From Tenggerimyces flavus (GTDB lineage: Bacteria > Actinomycetota > Actinomycetes > Propionibacteriales > Actinopolymorphaceae): DNA of 64,000 nt. Where the stretch lies: positions 3,348,001 through 3,412,000 of the forward strand of contig NZ_JAFBCM010000001.1 in the NCBI RefSeq assembly GCF_016907715.1. Reading direction: 5' to 3'. This document shows, piece after piece, positions 1 through 6,844 of this stretch; position 1 is the stretch's first letter, and the number at the start of each line of letters is the position of its first letter. The translations under genes and the position numbers were made by a program. Below the pieces are notes generated by a model that ran no database searches, was not told where the DNA came from, and saw only the letters and a program-made list of their open reading frames with translations.

Positions 1-1339
1 CGCTGGCGAGCTCGGACAGGTGCTCGACGACGGCCGCCCCAATGGGCAGATCGGACCCGAACCTCTCCGCCAGCCGCGCCTGGGTTGTCGCGAGCGCGTC
101 GTACAGCTCGGACAGGTCGCCGAGGAAGTCGTCGACGTCAGTGATCGTCTCGGGCTCCCAGTGGCTGATGTTGTCGATTGCCTCGACCGCTTGCTCAATG
201 GTGACTGTTGCCATGGCTGGATCTCCCTTCTCCGGTGGTGGCTCCGCAGGTGGAGCCGTCGATGTGCCCGGTTTCATCTCGGGCGGTTGAGGATCGGGCT
301 TCTTCTCCTGGTCGTTCGATGGCACATCGGCGGTTGCGTCCTTCGGCGTCGCATCCGATGGACTCGCCTTCTTCGACGTCTTCTTCGTAGCGCGGCGGCC
401 GAAAAGCCTGCCCAGGCGCTCGGCGACCCAGCCCGCAGCGCCGATCGCGTTGCGACGAGAACGGCGTCGCTTCTGTTTCTCGTCGCTCGCACTGTTCGAG
501 CCCCGTCCGGAGGCTCGACGCCCGTGGCTTGGCGAGGATCGACCTGACCGAGACGTGCTGGCCAACCGCCACGGACGTGCCAGTGGACGTTGCCCTCCGC
601 GTGATCGAGATGCTCCGACGAGCCTGGAACCAATGCGCGAGCCACCCAGCCCGGTCAGTTGACGATGACTGCGAGCGGTCGTTCCCGCCGAGGGCACATG
701 CTTCTGCTTCTGTCTCCCGGCAGTTCCATGCGGTCGCAGTCCGGCCGAGGCGCTCGTCCTTCGAGGAATGGCAGCAGCCCGCATGACGCGAGGCAAAACC
801 TTTGTCAACGGGCGACGTGTCATCCGCCGCCCATCGGACGGCTCTCGATGGGTTCGCACCGGTTGCTTGGTAGCTGGTCGTTCGGACTTGCTCGTCGGCC
901 TGGTGGCGCCCGATCTCACTCGCGCCGGTAGCAACCCCCGCAAGCGACCCACGGCTCCAGCTAGACGCCCCGAGCTCAATGGTCGCGGCGTGCGCTTGCC
1001 CGCTGAACCCGGCGCCCGCACGGGTTTCGCCCCGGTCTGGTTGGGGCGAATCGCTAGACGTGGTGTCCCCACGCGAAACCGAGGCCACGGTGTGCGGCGC
1101 GCGGACCGGTGTCGCAGGTGCCAGTACAGCCCCGCGGCGAGGACCAGAACGACGCCGGCCAGGACCAACCATGGCCAGCCAAGCCGCCACAATGCCGTGA
1201 GTCCGATAGCCGCTGTGATCAAGACACCTGCGATGACCAAGCGCCGAGTCGTCGTCTTCTCCGCTGACTCGCGTTCAACGCGTGGAGCATCCGCATCTTG
1301 CAGTTCGGGCGCTTCCGGCGCGGTCGGCTGATCGGTCAT
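1..1339 (-). CDS. AICE-type membrane protein with long basic linker, 3' end outside window
   Basis: One open frame runs from ATG 1339 to the left edge (at least 446 residues) with no stop, so the protein is partial. Two membrane segments lie near residues 34-50 (LVIAGVLITAAIGLTALW) and 56-73. They are followed by about 200 residues rich in Arg, Ser, Pro and Lys, then a Lys/Pro linker, then a more ordinary acidic domain beginning at residue 376. Codon 376 is an ATG (212-214) preceded by GGAGAAGGGAGATCC, a strong ribosome site, so the last domain may also be made as a separate protein. Together with the small membrane protein upstream, this resembles the spread/transfer genes of actinobacterial conjugative elements. 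I do not recognise a named family. Confidence 0.65.
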   Translation of the reverse strand, partial: MTDQPTAPEAPELQDADAPRVERESAEKTTTRRLVIAGVLITAAIGLTALWRLGWPWLVLAGVVLVLAAGLYWHLRHRSARRTPWPRFRVGTPRLAIRPNQTGAKPVRAPGSAGKRTPRPLSSGRLAGAVGRLRGLLPARVRSGATRPTSKSERPATKQPVRTHREPSDGRRMTRRPLTKVLPRVMRAAAIPRRTSASAGLRPHGTAGRQKQKHVPSAGTTARSHRQLTGLGGSRIGSRLVGASRSRGGQRPLARPWRLASTSRSGRSSPSHGRRASGRGSNSASDEKQKRRRSRRNAIGAAGWVAERLGRLFGRRATKKTSKKASPSDATPKDATADVPSNDQEKKPDPQPPEMKPGTSTAPPAEPPPEKGDPAMATVTIEQAVEAIDNISHWEPETITDVDDFLGDLSELYDALATTQARLAERFGSDLPIGAAVVEHLSELAS

Positions 1340-1366
1340 GGCGAACGCCGACTGAGATCGTTCATG

Positions 1367-1564
1367 TCAGCCCGCAAGCGCGCGGCCGATCGCGCTGACG
1401 ATGCCGTCGAGGACATCCCGTACCGGATCTGCCAACCCGGTCGTCGCCAGCGTGAAGCCGAACAGGGCGCAGATGACCGCGTGCAGCGGCTTGAGATGGG
1501 CAAACTTGAACAAGATGATCGCGGCTACCGCGAGGACTACGACTAGCGAGATGGTGAGGGTCAT
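1367..1564 (-). CDS. Small two-helix membrane protein (AICE spread-type)
   Basis: A 65-residue protein starting at ATG 1564 (MTLTISLVVVLAV), almost entirely two hydrophobic helices (residues 3-20 and 28-45) joined by a short HLKPLHA turn, with an amphipathic tail. Small proteins of this shape, with a conserved ALFGF(x)LA(x)TG stretch, sit beside transfer and spread genes in Streptomyces AICEs. Its stop is 27 bases from the start of the larger membrane gene, so the two are probably one operon. A longer reading back to 1690 adds a basic, low-complexity leader that I judge untranslated. Membrane location is firm from the sequence; the role in mycelial spread is inference. Confidence 0.6.
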   Translation of the reverse strand: MTLTISLVVVLAVAAIILFKFAHLKPLHAVICALFGFTLATTGLADPVRDVLDGIVSAIGRALAG

Positions 1565-1843
1565 GGCAGCGGCCACCGCTCTTGGGCCGGCCCGGGAATT
1601 CGTTCGCGGTGCTCGTGGTGGCGAAACCACCTCGCGCGAGCTCGACACTTGCGGCAGGTTCTTCCGCTTCTCTCTGTGCGTGCCCCGCATGCGCAGACCT
1701 GCGCGTTTCCTCGTTTCCTACTGTCGCTCACCGAGGACCTCCTCCCGTTTGGCCCGGATTGCCTCCTCAGGTTGCGACGGAACGTAGGGACGCGGTCACA
1801 GCGTGACTGGACGTGATCGGGACGTCCGCCCTAGAGTGTTCCC

Positions 1844-1858
1844 GTCCCAAGACGTCCC
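1844..1858 (-). promoter_or_regulatory. Operator candidate GGGAC-N5-GGGAC upstream of first XRE gene
   Basis: GTCCCAAGACGTCCC on the plus strand reads as GGGAC-N5-GGGAC on the minus strand and ends 13 bases before ATG 1872. The same half-site spacing occurs twice at 4327-4375 before the paralogous regulator, which suggests that one or both XRE proteins bind here. Confidence 0.5.
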
Positions 1859-1871
1859 TACGGTGAGGTAT

Positions 1872-2612
1872 ATGCCGAACGAACGGTTGCGCGCCGCCCT
1901 CCTCGAGAGGGGTGTCAGCGCGTCCCAACTGGCCGAAGCCCTCCGCGTAGATCACAAGACCGTCGAACGCTGGGTCAACGGACGACTCCCGTACCGACGG
2001 CATCGATTCTCCATCGCCAGCTACCTCGGCTTCGACGAGGTCTATCTCTGGCCGGACGCGCTCTCACGGGACCAGGTCGCCTCCGCGTCGGAGAGCGAGA
2101 TCATTGCCGTTTGGCCGCATCGATCTGAGGTTCCCATGGAGTCGTGGCGCCGGCTCTTCGAAGGCGCGGAGCACGAGATCGGCGTTCTCGTCTACGCGGG
2201 GATCTTCCTTTCCGAGGATGCTCCGCTGCAGAGGATCCTCATGGAGAAAGCGGCCTCCGGCGTCGCAGTGCGTTTCCTGGTTGGCCAGCCAGACAGCGAG
2301 CAGGTGGCCCAACGAAGTCACGACGAGGGACTTGACGGCTCGATGGAGATGAAGATCCGCGGCGCCCTTGTGAACTACCGTCCCTTGCGCCAAACAGTCA
2401 ACGTCGAGTTCAGGTTCCACTCCACCCCGCTGTACAACTCGATCTATCTCGCCGACGACCAGTTGTTCGTCAATACGCACGTCTTCGGGATCCCCGCGGC
2501 CAAGGCTCCTATGTGGCATCTCCGCAAGGTCGCCGGCGGCGAGCTGGCTACCATCTTCGCGGCGAGCTTCGAACGCGTGTGGGAGACAGGCAACCCCCTA
2601 CCGGAGGACTGA
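1872..2612 (+). CDS. XRE-family regulator with C-terminal phospholipase-D-like domain
   Basis: 246 residues. Residues 1-55 form a helix-turn-helix (ASQLAEALRVDHKTVERWVN) followed by a conserved G-R-L-P-Y-R-R-H-R segment. Residues about 80-240 resemble a phospholipase-D-like fold: a beta-rich half with IGVLVYAGIF and AVRFLVGQPDS, then FHSTPLYNSIYLADD, where the HxK(x)4D motif survives only as H..N...D. The catalytic lysine is therefore absent, so a sensing or ligand role is more likely than hydrolysis. ATG 1872 is chosen because GTGAGG lies just upstream and the helix-turn-helix begins at once. Its TGA overlaps the ATG of the Nudix gene (TGATG), so the two are translationally coupled. A paralogue lies at 4427-5095. 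Confidence 0.8.
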   Translation: MPNERLRAALLERGVSASQLAEALRVDHKTVERWVNGRLPYRRHRFSIASYLGFDEVYLWPDALSRDQVASASESEIIAVWPHRSEVPMESWRRLFEGAEHEIGVLVYAGIFLSEDAPLQRILMEKAASGVAVRFLVGQPDSEQVAQRSHDEGLDGSMEMKIRGALVNYRPLRQTVNVEFRFHSTPLYNSIYLADDQLFVNTHVFGIPAAKAPMWHLRKVAGGELATIFAASFERVWETGNPLPED

Positions 2613-3091
2613 TGGCACGGCGAATCGACTACTACGACGATCCCAGCGCGCCGCACGCGAACAGCCTCGTCCCATCAGTCAACGTCGTCGTGATCGACGA
2701 TCAGTCTCGCGTGCTGATGATTCGGCGTACGGACAACGACAACTGGGCTGTGCCAGGCGGCGCGATCGACCTCGGCGAATCCGTCACTCAGGCAGCGATC
2801 CGCGAGACCATGGAAGAGTCTGGAATCGACTGTCGTATCACCGGGCTAGTCGGCATCTACTCCGACCCGAAGCACGTTCTGCACTACACCAGCAACGACG
2901 AGGTCCGGCAGGAGTTTTCGATCCTCCTCACCGCGGCACCGATCGGCGGTGAACCTCGTCCCAGCAGCGAGAGCTCAGAGGTGCACTGGATCGACCGCGC
3001 CAAGGTCCTCGACCTCACCATGGACCGCTCGATGCGCCTTCGAGTGGTGGACTTCCTGAATAGGCCATCCGTCAGCCCTCATCTCGACTGA
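2612..3091 (+). CDS. Nudix hydrolase, AICE-linked (Pif-like context)
   Basis: 159 residues. The Nudix box is complete: GAIDLGESVTQAAIRETMEE followed by SGI, which fits Gx5Ex7REUxEExGU with all metal-binding glutamates present. The family cleaves nucleoside diphosphates linked to another moiety; the substrate cannot be read here. The gene overlaps the XRE gene by one base. In the Streptomyces element pSAM2 the immunity factor Pif, which blocks redundant transfer between like donors, also carries a Nudix motif, so an entry-exclusion role is a reasonable hypothesis. Its end overlaps the convergent HD gene by 20 bases. Confidence 0.88.
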   Translation: MARRIDYYDDPSAPHANSLVPSVNVVVIDDQSRVLMIRRTDNDNWAVPGGAIDLGESVTQAAIRETMEESGIDCRITGLVGIYSDPKHVLHYTSNDEVRQEFSILLTAAPIGGEPRPSSESSEVHWIDRAKVLDLTMDRSMRLRVVDFLNRPSVSPHLD

Positions 3092-3635
3092 ACCTCTCCA
3101 GCCGGCGCGCCGTCGCCCTCGTCATGTCGATCAAGTTCGATGTCGACCTGGTGATCGCGCGCATGACGGCATGGTCCGGACCGTACCTCTGCCCGACTTC
3201 CGCCAACCGTGCCTCGACTGTCGTCGGCTTACCATCAGGATCCGTTGTCATGTCGCAGTAGACGAGCGCCTCGATGAGTTCGTCAGGGGGCATGGCGAAC
3301 TCAGTTTCGAGCTCGGCGAGAAGGCCACGTTCCTCGGCCTCCGCCGAGGCGCCAGAATGATGAGCAACCAAGCGGCACAACATGTCGTTGGCGCGTTCGA
3401 CGTCCCGCAGATAACGAGCCCCATCCAGCGGGTGGAACCCAGAATGGGCGATCGGCGGCGCGTACCCGATGTCGTGCAGCCAGGCGGCTGCTTCCAGGAG
3501 CTCGGCCCGATCGCCAAGGACGCTTGCGAGGCTCCGGGCTCGGGCGGCCACCCCTTCCGAGTGCGCCCACCGGCGGGGCAGCGCGTCAGCGAGAAGCTCG
3601 CGAGCAATTCCCGCTGCATCCTCGGCCCGGATCAC
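3072..3635 (-). CDS. HD-domain phosphohydrolase
   Basis: 187 residues from GTG 3635. The HD signature is clear: RRWAHSEGVA gives the first histidine, AAWLHDIGYAP the HD pair, and LVAHHSGA a further histidine. The family hydrolyses nucleotides or phosphomonoesters with a divalent metal. An upstream reading to 3872 exists, but its residues overlap another candidate gene and do not look like part of the HD domain. HD proteins with the ADALPRRWAHS opening are common cargo near the XRE/Nudix genes of actinobacterial elements. It faces the Nudix gene tail to tail. Confidence 0.82.
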   Translation of the reverse strand: MIRAEDAAGIARELLADALPRRWAHSEGVAARARSLASVLGDRAELLEAAAWLHDIGYAPPIAHSGFHPLDGARYLRDVERANDMLCRLVAHHSGASAEAEERGLLAELETEFAMPPDELIEALVYCDMTTDPDGKPTTVEARLAEVGQRYGPDHAVMRAITRSTSNLIDMTRATARRLERFSRDEG

Positions 3636-3708
3636 CTCTACGAACGTAGGCGTCGCCGTGATGACATCCCATGTTCTGCGAGGGCCAGGTCCGGACAGCC
3701 GCACACAT

Positions 3709-3918
3709 CTAGTCGTCGACGGCCCGGCGAAGCAGCCAATGCGACGTGGACAGCACCTCGTGTGCCCACACAGCAAGACAGCAGGGCCATCGCCGTCGAC
3801 AGCCAGCGCAGCGCACAACTTGGCGAACGATCCACGGGCGGCTGCGCTGCAGGCGAAGGACTGGCCGGTCACGACGATGCGTGCGAACGATCCTCAGGGC
3901 CAGATCGTCGCCCGTCAT
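3709..3918 (-). CDS. Possible small basic protein, coupled to the gene at 3918-4205
   Basis: A 69-residue frame (MTGDDLALRIVRTHRRDRP...) whose ATG overlaps the stop of the preceding gene (TGATG), with strong G/C bias at third positions. Small basic proteins occupy this slot in related elements. It competes with another frame over the same DNA (ending in the HD gene) that reads SFACSAAARGSFAKLC, so only one of the two, or a frameshifted version, can be real. No domain recognised. Confidence 0.4.
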   Translation of the reverse strand: MTGDDLALRIVRTHRRDRPVLRLQRSRPWIVRQVVRCAGCRRRWPCCLAVWAHEVLSTSHWLLRRAVDD

Positions 3919-4205
3919 CAGATCTCGTCATCGTTCCGGAACGACGAGTCGACAGCGTGGCGCAGCTGGTCGAGGTTCATCCGCTTCCACAGCTCCTCGT
4001 CTTCCGCCGGAAGCTCCTCCACGAGCTCGAGGATCTCGTTCCAGAAGGCCCAGTCCAGCTCTCCTGGTCTCGCCGCAAGGAGCCGCGCCTCTAGCTGCGA
4101 CAAGCGCGCGCGAACGGCCGCGAGATGCGCGGTGACGTCCACCAAGCAGAACGTCACTGCAGTCCCGCCGTCTGTGTCCTGAGTCGTCACTACTGGTGTG
4201 TACAT
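3918..4205 (-). CDS. Hypothetical acidic protein, AICE accessory
   Basis: 95 residues from ATG 4205, chosen because GGAGATGG lies eight bases upstream; ATG 4214 and TTG 4220 are in-frame alternatives. The sequence is predicted largely helical and acidic, with a central LARLSQLEARL-like coiled segment and a C-terminal ELVEELPAEDEELWKRMN stretch. No family recognised. It is transcribed divergently from the second XRE regulator, so the operators at 4327-4375 could control it as well. Confidence 0.65.
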   Translation of the reverse strand: MYTPVVTTQDTDGGTAVTFCLVDVTAHLAAVRARLSQLEARLLAARPGELDWAFWNEILELVEELPAEDEELWKRMNLDQLRHAVDSSFRNDDEI

Positions 4206-4326
4206 GGAAGCCATCTCCAAAGCGCGGAGACAGGCGATTTCCTCTGCCTCGACCCCGAGGTCGCGCCGCCCGTCCGTTCGAGGTTCCAGCCTGGCTCGCG
4301 TACTTAGGACGTCGGCACTCCAAGGC

Positions 4327-4375
4327 GGGACGACTAGGGACGTCTTGTGTTATCGTCATTGGGACGACTAGGGAC
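4327..4375 (+). promoter_or_regulatory. Twin operator repeats GGGACGACTAGGGAC
   Basis: Two identical 15-base copies of GGGACGACTAGGGAC at 4327-4341 and 4361-4375, starts 34 bases apart, lie in the divergent promoter region between the minus gene at 4205 and the XRE gene at 4427. The spacing is near three helical turns, as expected for cooperative binding on one face. The same GGGAC-N5-GGGAC layout occurs at 1844-1858. Confidence 0.65.
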
Positions 4376-4426
4376 TTCTAGGCGTAGATCGACCATCAAC
4401 AGCCGCTCCCCGTGGAGGGACGGATC

Positions 4427-5095
4427 ATGAACGACTCCCTGAGGCGGGCGCTCTTCGCCGCACAGATGACAGAAGAAGACGTGGCAGTCAACCTCGAAGT
4501 AGACCCCAAAACCGTCCGCCGCTGGCTAGGTGGACGCGTTCCATACGCGCGCCACCGCCAAGCACTGGCCAAGCTGCTGGCGGTGGATGAGCCGCTTCTC
4601 TGGCCTCGCTTGCATAATGCCGGACAACTCGACCCCGAACTCGTGGCGGTCTACCCGCACGGCCTTGAGGCGCCGGCGTGGTTCACCTTCTTCGACGCGG
4701 CGATCCACGAGGTCGACATCCTTCACAAGCCCGAGCCGCGCACCAATCAACCAAACCTCGTCAGCACGCTCGAACGATTCCCGACCAACGTCAGAGCCCG
4801 CGTCATCGTGGCGGATCCAGCACTCGGCCAATACCGTTGGCGGCGAGGACACCAACTTCGTTGGGCAGGAACAGACTTCGCCCACGGCATTTACCGTGTC
4901 GACAGCGAGCTGCTTGTCCTTCAGCACGCCTACGGCATATCGGAGTCAACCGAACCTGTCCTCCATCTCATCGACATGGCCCAGCCCGACGGGCTCTTTG
5001 CGACCTACATGGTGTCATTCGAAGCAGCCTGGCGGATTGCGACGACAGACCCTGTCGCCCGGGATACGGCGACAGGAAAGACAAGCGCCGAATAG
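4427..5095 (+). CDS. XRE-family regulator, paralogue of the gene at 1872
   Basis: 222 residues from ATG 4427, with GGAGGGA ten bases upstream. The N-terminus carries the same helix-turn-helix layout (EEDVAVNLEVDPKTVRRWLG, then GRVPYARHRQ) as the protein at 1872. The C-terminal part keeps the outline of the phospholipase-D-like domain (VDILHKPEPR, RARVIVADPA, YRVDSELLVLQHAYGI) but no HxK(x)4D motif remains. Residue-level similarity to the first paralogue is obvious in the DNA-binding half and weaker beyond. Shared operators suggest mutual or autoregulation of element functions, possibly with opposite signs as in other repressor/activator pairs. Confidence 0.78.
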   Translation: MNDSLRRALFAAQMTEEDVAVNLEVDPKTVRRWLGGRVPYARHRQALAKLLAVDEPLLWPRLHNAGQLDPELVAVYPHGLEAPAWFTFFDAAIHEVDILHKPEPRTNQPNLVSTLERFPTNVRARVIVADPALGQYRWRRGHQLRWAGTDFAHGIYRVDSELLVLQHAYGISESTEPVLHLIDMAQPDGLFATYMVSFEAAWRIATTDPVARDTATGKTSAE

Positions 5096-5393
5096 TGGAA
5101 CACCCGGCAACGGACTGCAGGAGCATGGATCCCCTTCCGAGAGTCCGCGAGTTCAGTGTCAGCGCAACCTCGTCGTGGCCGCCCTGTCGGGAGGGAATCT
5201 CAACGAGTAGATGACGTTGATCCCCGGGTCGTCACCGAGCCTGGTGGGGCCGCGCCGAGGACCTCCTGCACACTGATCGTCCTCGACCGTGAGCTCCTCG
5301 ACGCCGAGCTACCACTCGCAGCGGCCCGTAACCCCGGCAGCAACCGGTGGACATGTCCACCAGTTGCTCGATCGGTACGGATCTCGTGCTCGG
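5096..5393. other. Non-coding stretch with one strong palindrome
   Basis: I see no supportable gene here. The only clear structure is the 28-base palindrome at 5340-5367. No tRNA or attachment-site duplication could be recognised, although this may be near the end of the integrative element. Confidence 0.5.
5340..5367. repeat. 28-base palindrome (GCAACCGGTGGACA and its complement)
   Basis: GCAACCGGTGGACA is followed directly by its reverse complement with a single mismatch (A for G at position 24). There is no loop, so a protein-binding dyad is more likely than a terminator. It lies 26 bases past the stop of the convergent PRC-barrel gene. Confidence 0.55.
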
Positions 5394-5804
5394 CTAGAGG
5401 GCGCCGCCGCCGGTGCGGTAGGTCTCGTCGTAGTAGCCGCCTAAGCGGCTGCGGTAGTCATCGTCGCCCCAGGTGGGTGTCCCGGTCGACTCCTCGGGGT
5501 CCGGGTCATACTCGGGGGCGTCCTTGATCTGGTCCTTGGTCCGGTCGACATACACCTTCTCCTCGGCGGGGTCGACCCGTTCCACTAGGCCGGCGGGCAG
5601 CAGCACCTTCTTGCCGAAGATCCACGGCCCGGTGTCGACCACCAGACTCGCACCGTCTACTTCATAGGTGGCGCGGTCCACCTTGCCGATGTCACCGTCG
5701 GTCGCGGCGACCTTGTAGCCGACTAGGTCGTTGCCCCCGGCGTAGCCGGCGGTCGGCCGATAGTTCCACGCATCGAACTCGGCGAACTCGCTGCTTATGG
5801 TCAT
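5394..5804 (-). CDS. PRC-barrel domain protein
   Basis: 136 residues from ATG 5804, with GAAGGGACGG upstream. Residues 25-95 form a PRC-barrel: DLVGYKVAATDGDIGKVD opens the domain and VEDVDP-like turns with VYVDRTKDQI close it, as in H-type PRC-barrel proteins of actinobacteria. The C-terminus is acidic and Tyr-rich (PEYDPDPEESTGTPTWGDDDY). Such proteins are often stress-induced; the molecular partner is unknown. It stands alone with no operon partner. Confidence 0.8.
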   Translation of the reverse strand: MTISSEFAEFDAWNYRPTAGYAGGNDLVGYKVAATDGDIGKVDRATYEVDGASLVVDTGPWIFGKKVLLPAGLVERVDPAEEKVYVDRTKDQIKDAPEYDPDPEESTGTPTWGDDDYRSRLGGYYDETYRTGGGAL

Positions 5805-6734
5805 CACACACCGTCCCTTCTCGACGACGCCAGAGCCCACCTCCACTACCCACCTAGGCCGTTCCTGGCCGCGGCTGAGCGCCGTCTGTGGTCGTCAACA
5901 TGACGCAGTCGGCCGATGCGTACCCCCCGGCGACACATCGAAGCGTCCCAACCTCACCGCGCCGGGCAAGTAAGGCCAAGCAGGCCTTCCCGAGCGCGGC
6001 TACGTGCTGCAAGGTGAGGGGATTGGACCGAGATGATCGTCGAGCGGTCCGCAGCCAAGACGCGGGCGTGCAGTTCCGATTTCGGACAGAGCAGGCTGAG
6101 ACGCGATTGAGCTCGTTGACGAGCCCCCACCCACAGAAGCGTGAGTTCAAGCATCGCGCTACTGCTAACCAATCATTCTGGCCTCTGCCTGGTCAGCGAT
6201 CGCCAGTCGGCGTTCCACCGCTACGGACCAGCGCCTCGATATCGCTGGGGAGGTCGGCCAAGGCAAACGCCTGTCGTCCCTTAGTGTTCGTACGGGCGCG
6301 GACTCCAACAGCGCCGATCGTTGGCTGGACGGTCACCCACTGGCTAGATATCCGTCGTGCCCGAACCCGATCCGCACACCTGCCCAGTTCCGGAGAGTTG
6401 GCCGAAGTATCCGAGCCCCACGTCTCCCGCACGTCGAATCAACCGCCATCCAGCCCAGCTTCTTTGTCCCGCATTCAGTCGTCCCCACGCCCGCCCAAGT
6501 ACCACCCCCGAGAGGAACCGCTGCTCGCCGTTGAGCCGATGCGGCCGCGCAATCCAGCCGAAACGCTGGTGAGCGTGACATCGAAACAACTCGACCGCAT
6601 CGCCGAGGCGGGCACCACGCCACGGGTGTTGCGTTGGCTCTCACCGATGGCGGGTCGCCGGCAATCCCCGGAGCGAGATCACTGCGGGAAATGGTCCTGG
6701 CTGGTTGACTCGCGGAGAGTGGCCAAATGCTGCT
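5805..6734. other. 930 bases without a supportable gene
   Basis: Several open frames exist on both strands, but none shows a recognisable domain, a good ribosome site and sustained codon bias together. It is probably decayed DNA between the PRC-barrel gene and the truncated genes that follow. Confidence 0.5.
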
Positions 6735-6842
6735 GTCGGGTTCCTGCTCGAGCGCGATGATGTTGCCATCGGGGTCGCGCATCCAGGCGATCTTGAAGCC
6801 GCTTGGTGCCGTGTAAATGCCGCACACTGTCGTCAGCTCCGG
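6735..6842 (-). pseudogene. VOC/glyoxalase C-terminal fragment
   Basis: On the minus strand this short stretch reads TVCGIYTAPSGFKIAWMRDP followed by DGNIIALEQE, the last strand and metal ligand glutamate region of a vicinal-oxygen-chelate protein. Nothing of the rest of the domain is present on either side. It abuts the truncated 5' end of the RHS gene, so a recombination joined two broken genes here. Confidence 0.6.
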
Positions 6843-6844
6843 GG

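Noticed and set aside
195..1190. A 331-residue minus-strand open frame
   Set aside because: It is an out-of-frame shadow of the longer membrane-protein gene that runs from 1339 through the left edge; its composition has no domain.
5096..6734. Search for a tRNA or attachment site marking the AICE end
   Set aside because: No cloverleaf or T-loop consensus and no direct repeat that I could identify; the border may lie outside the window.
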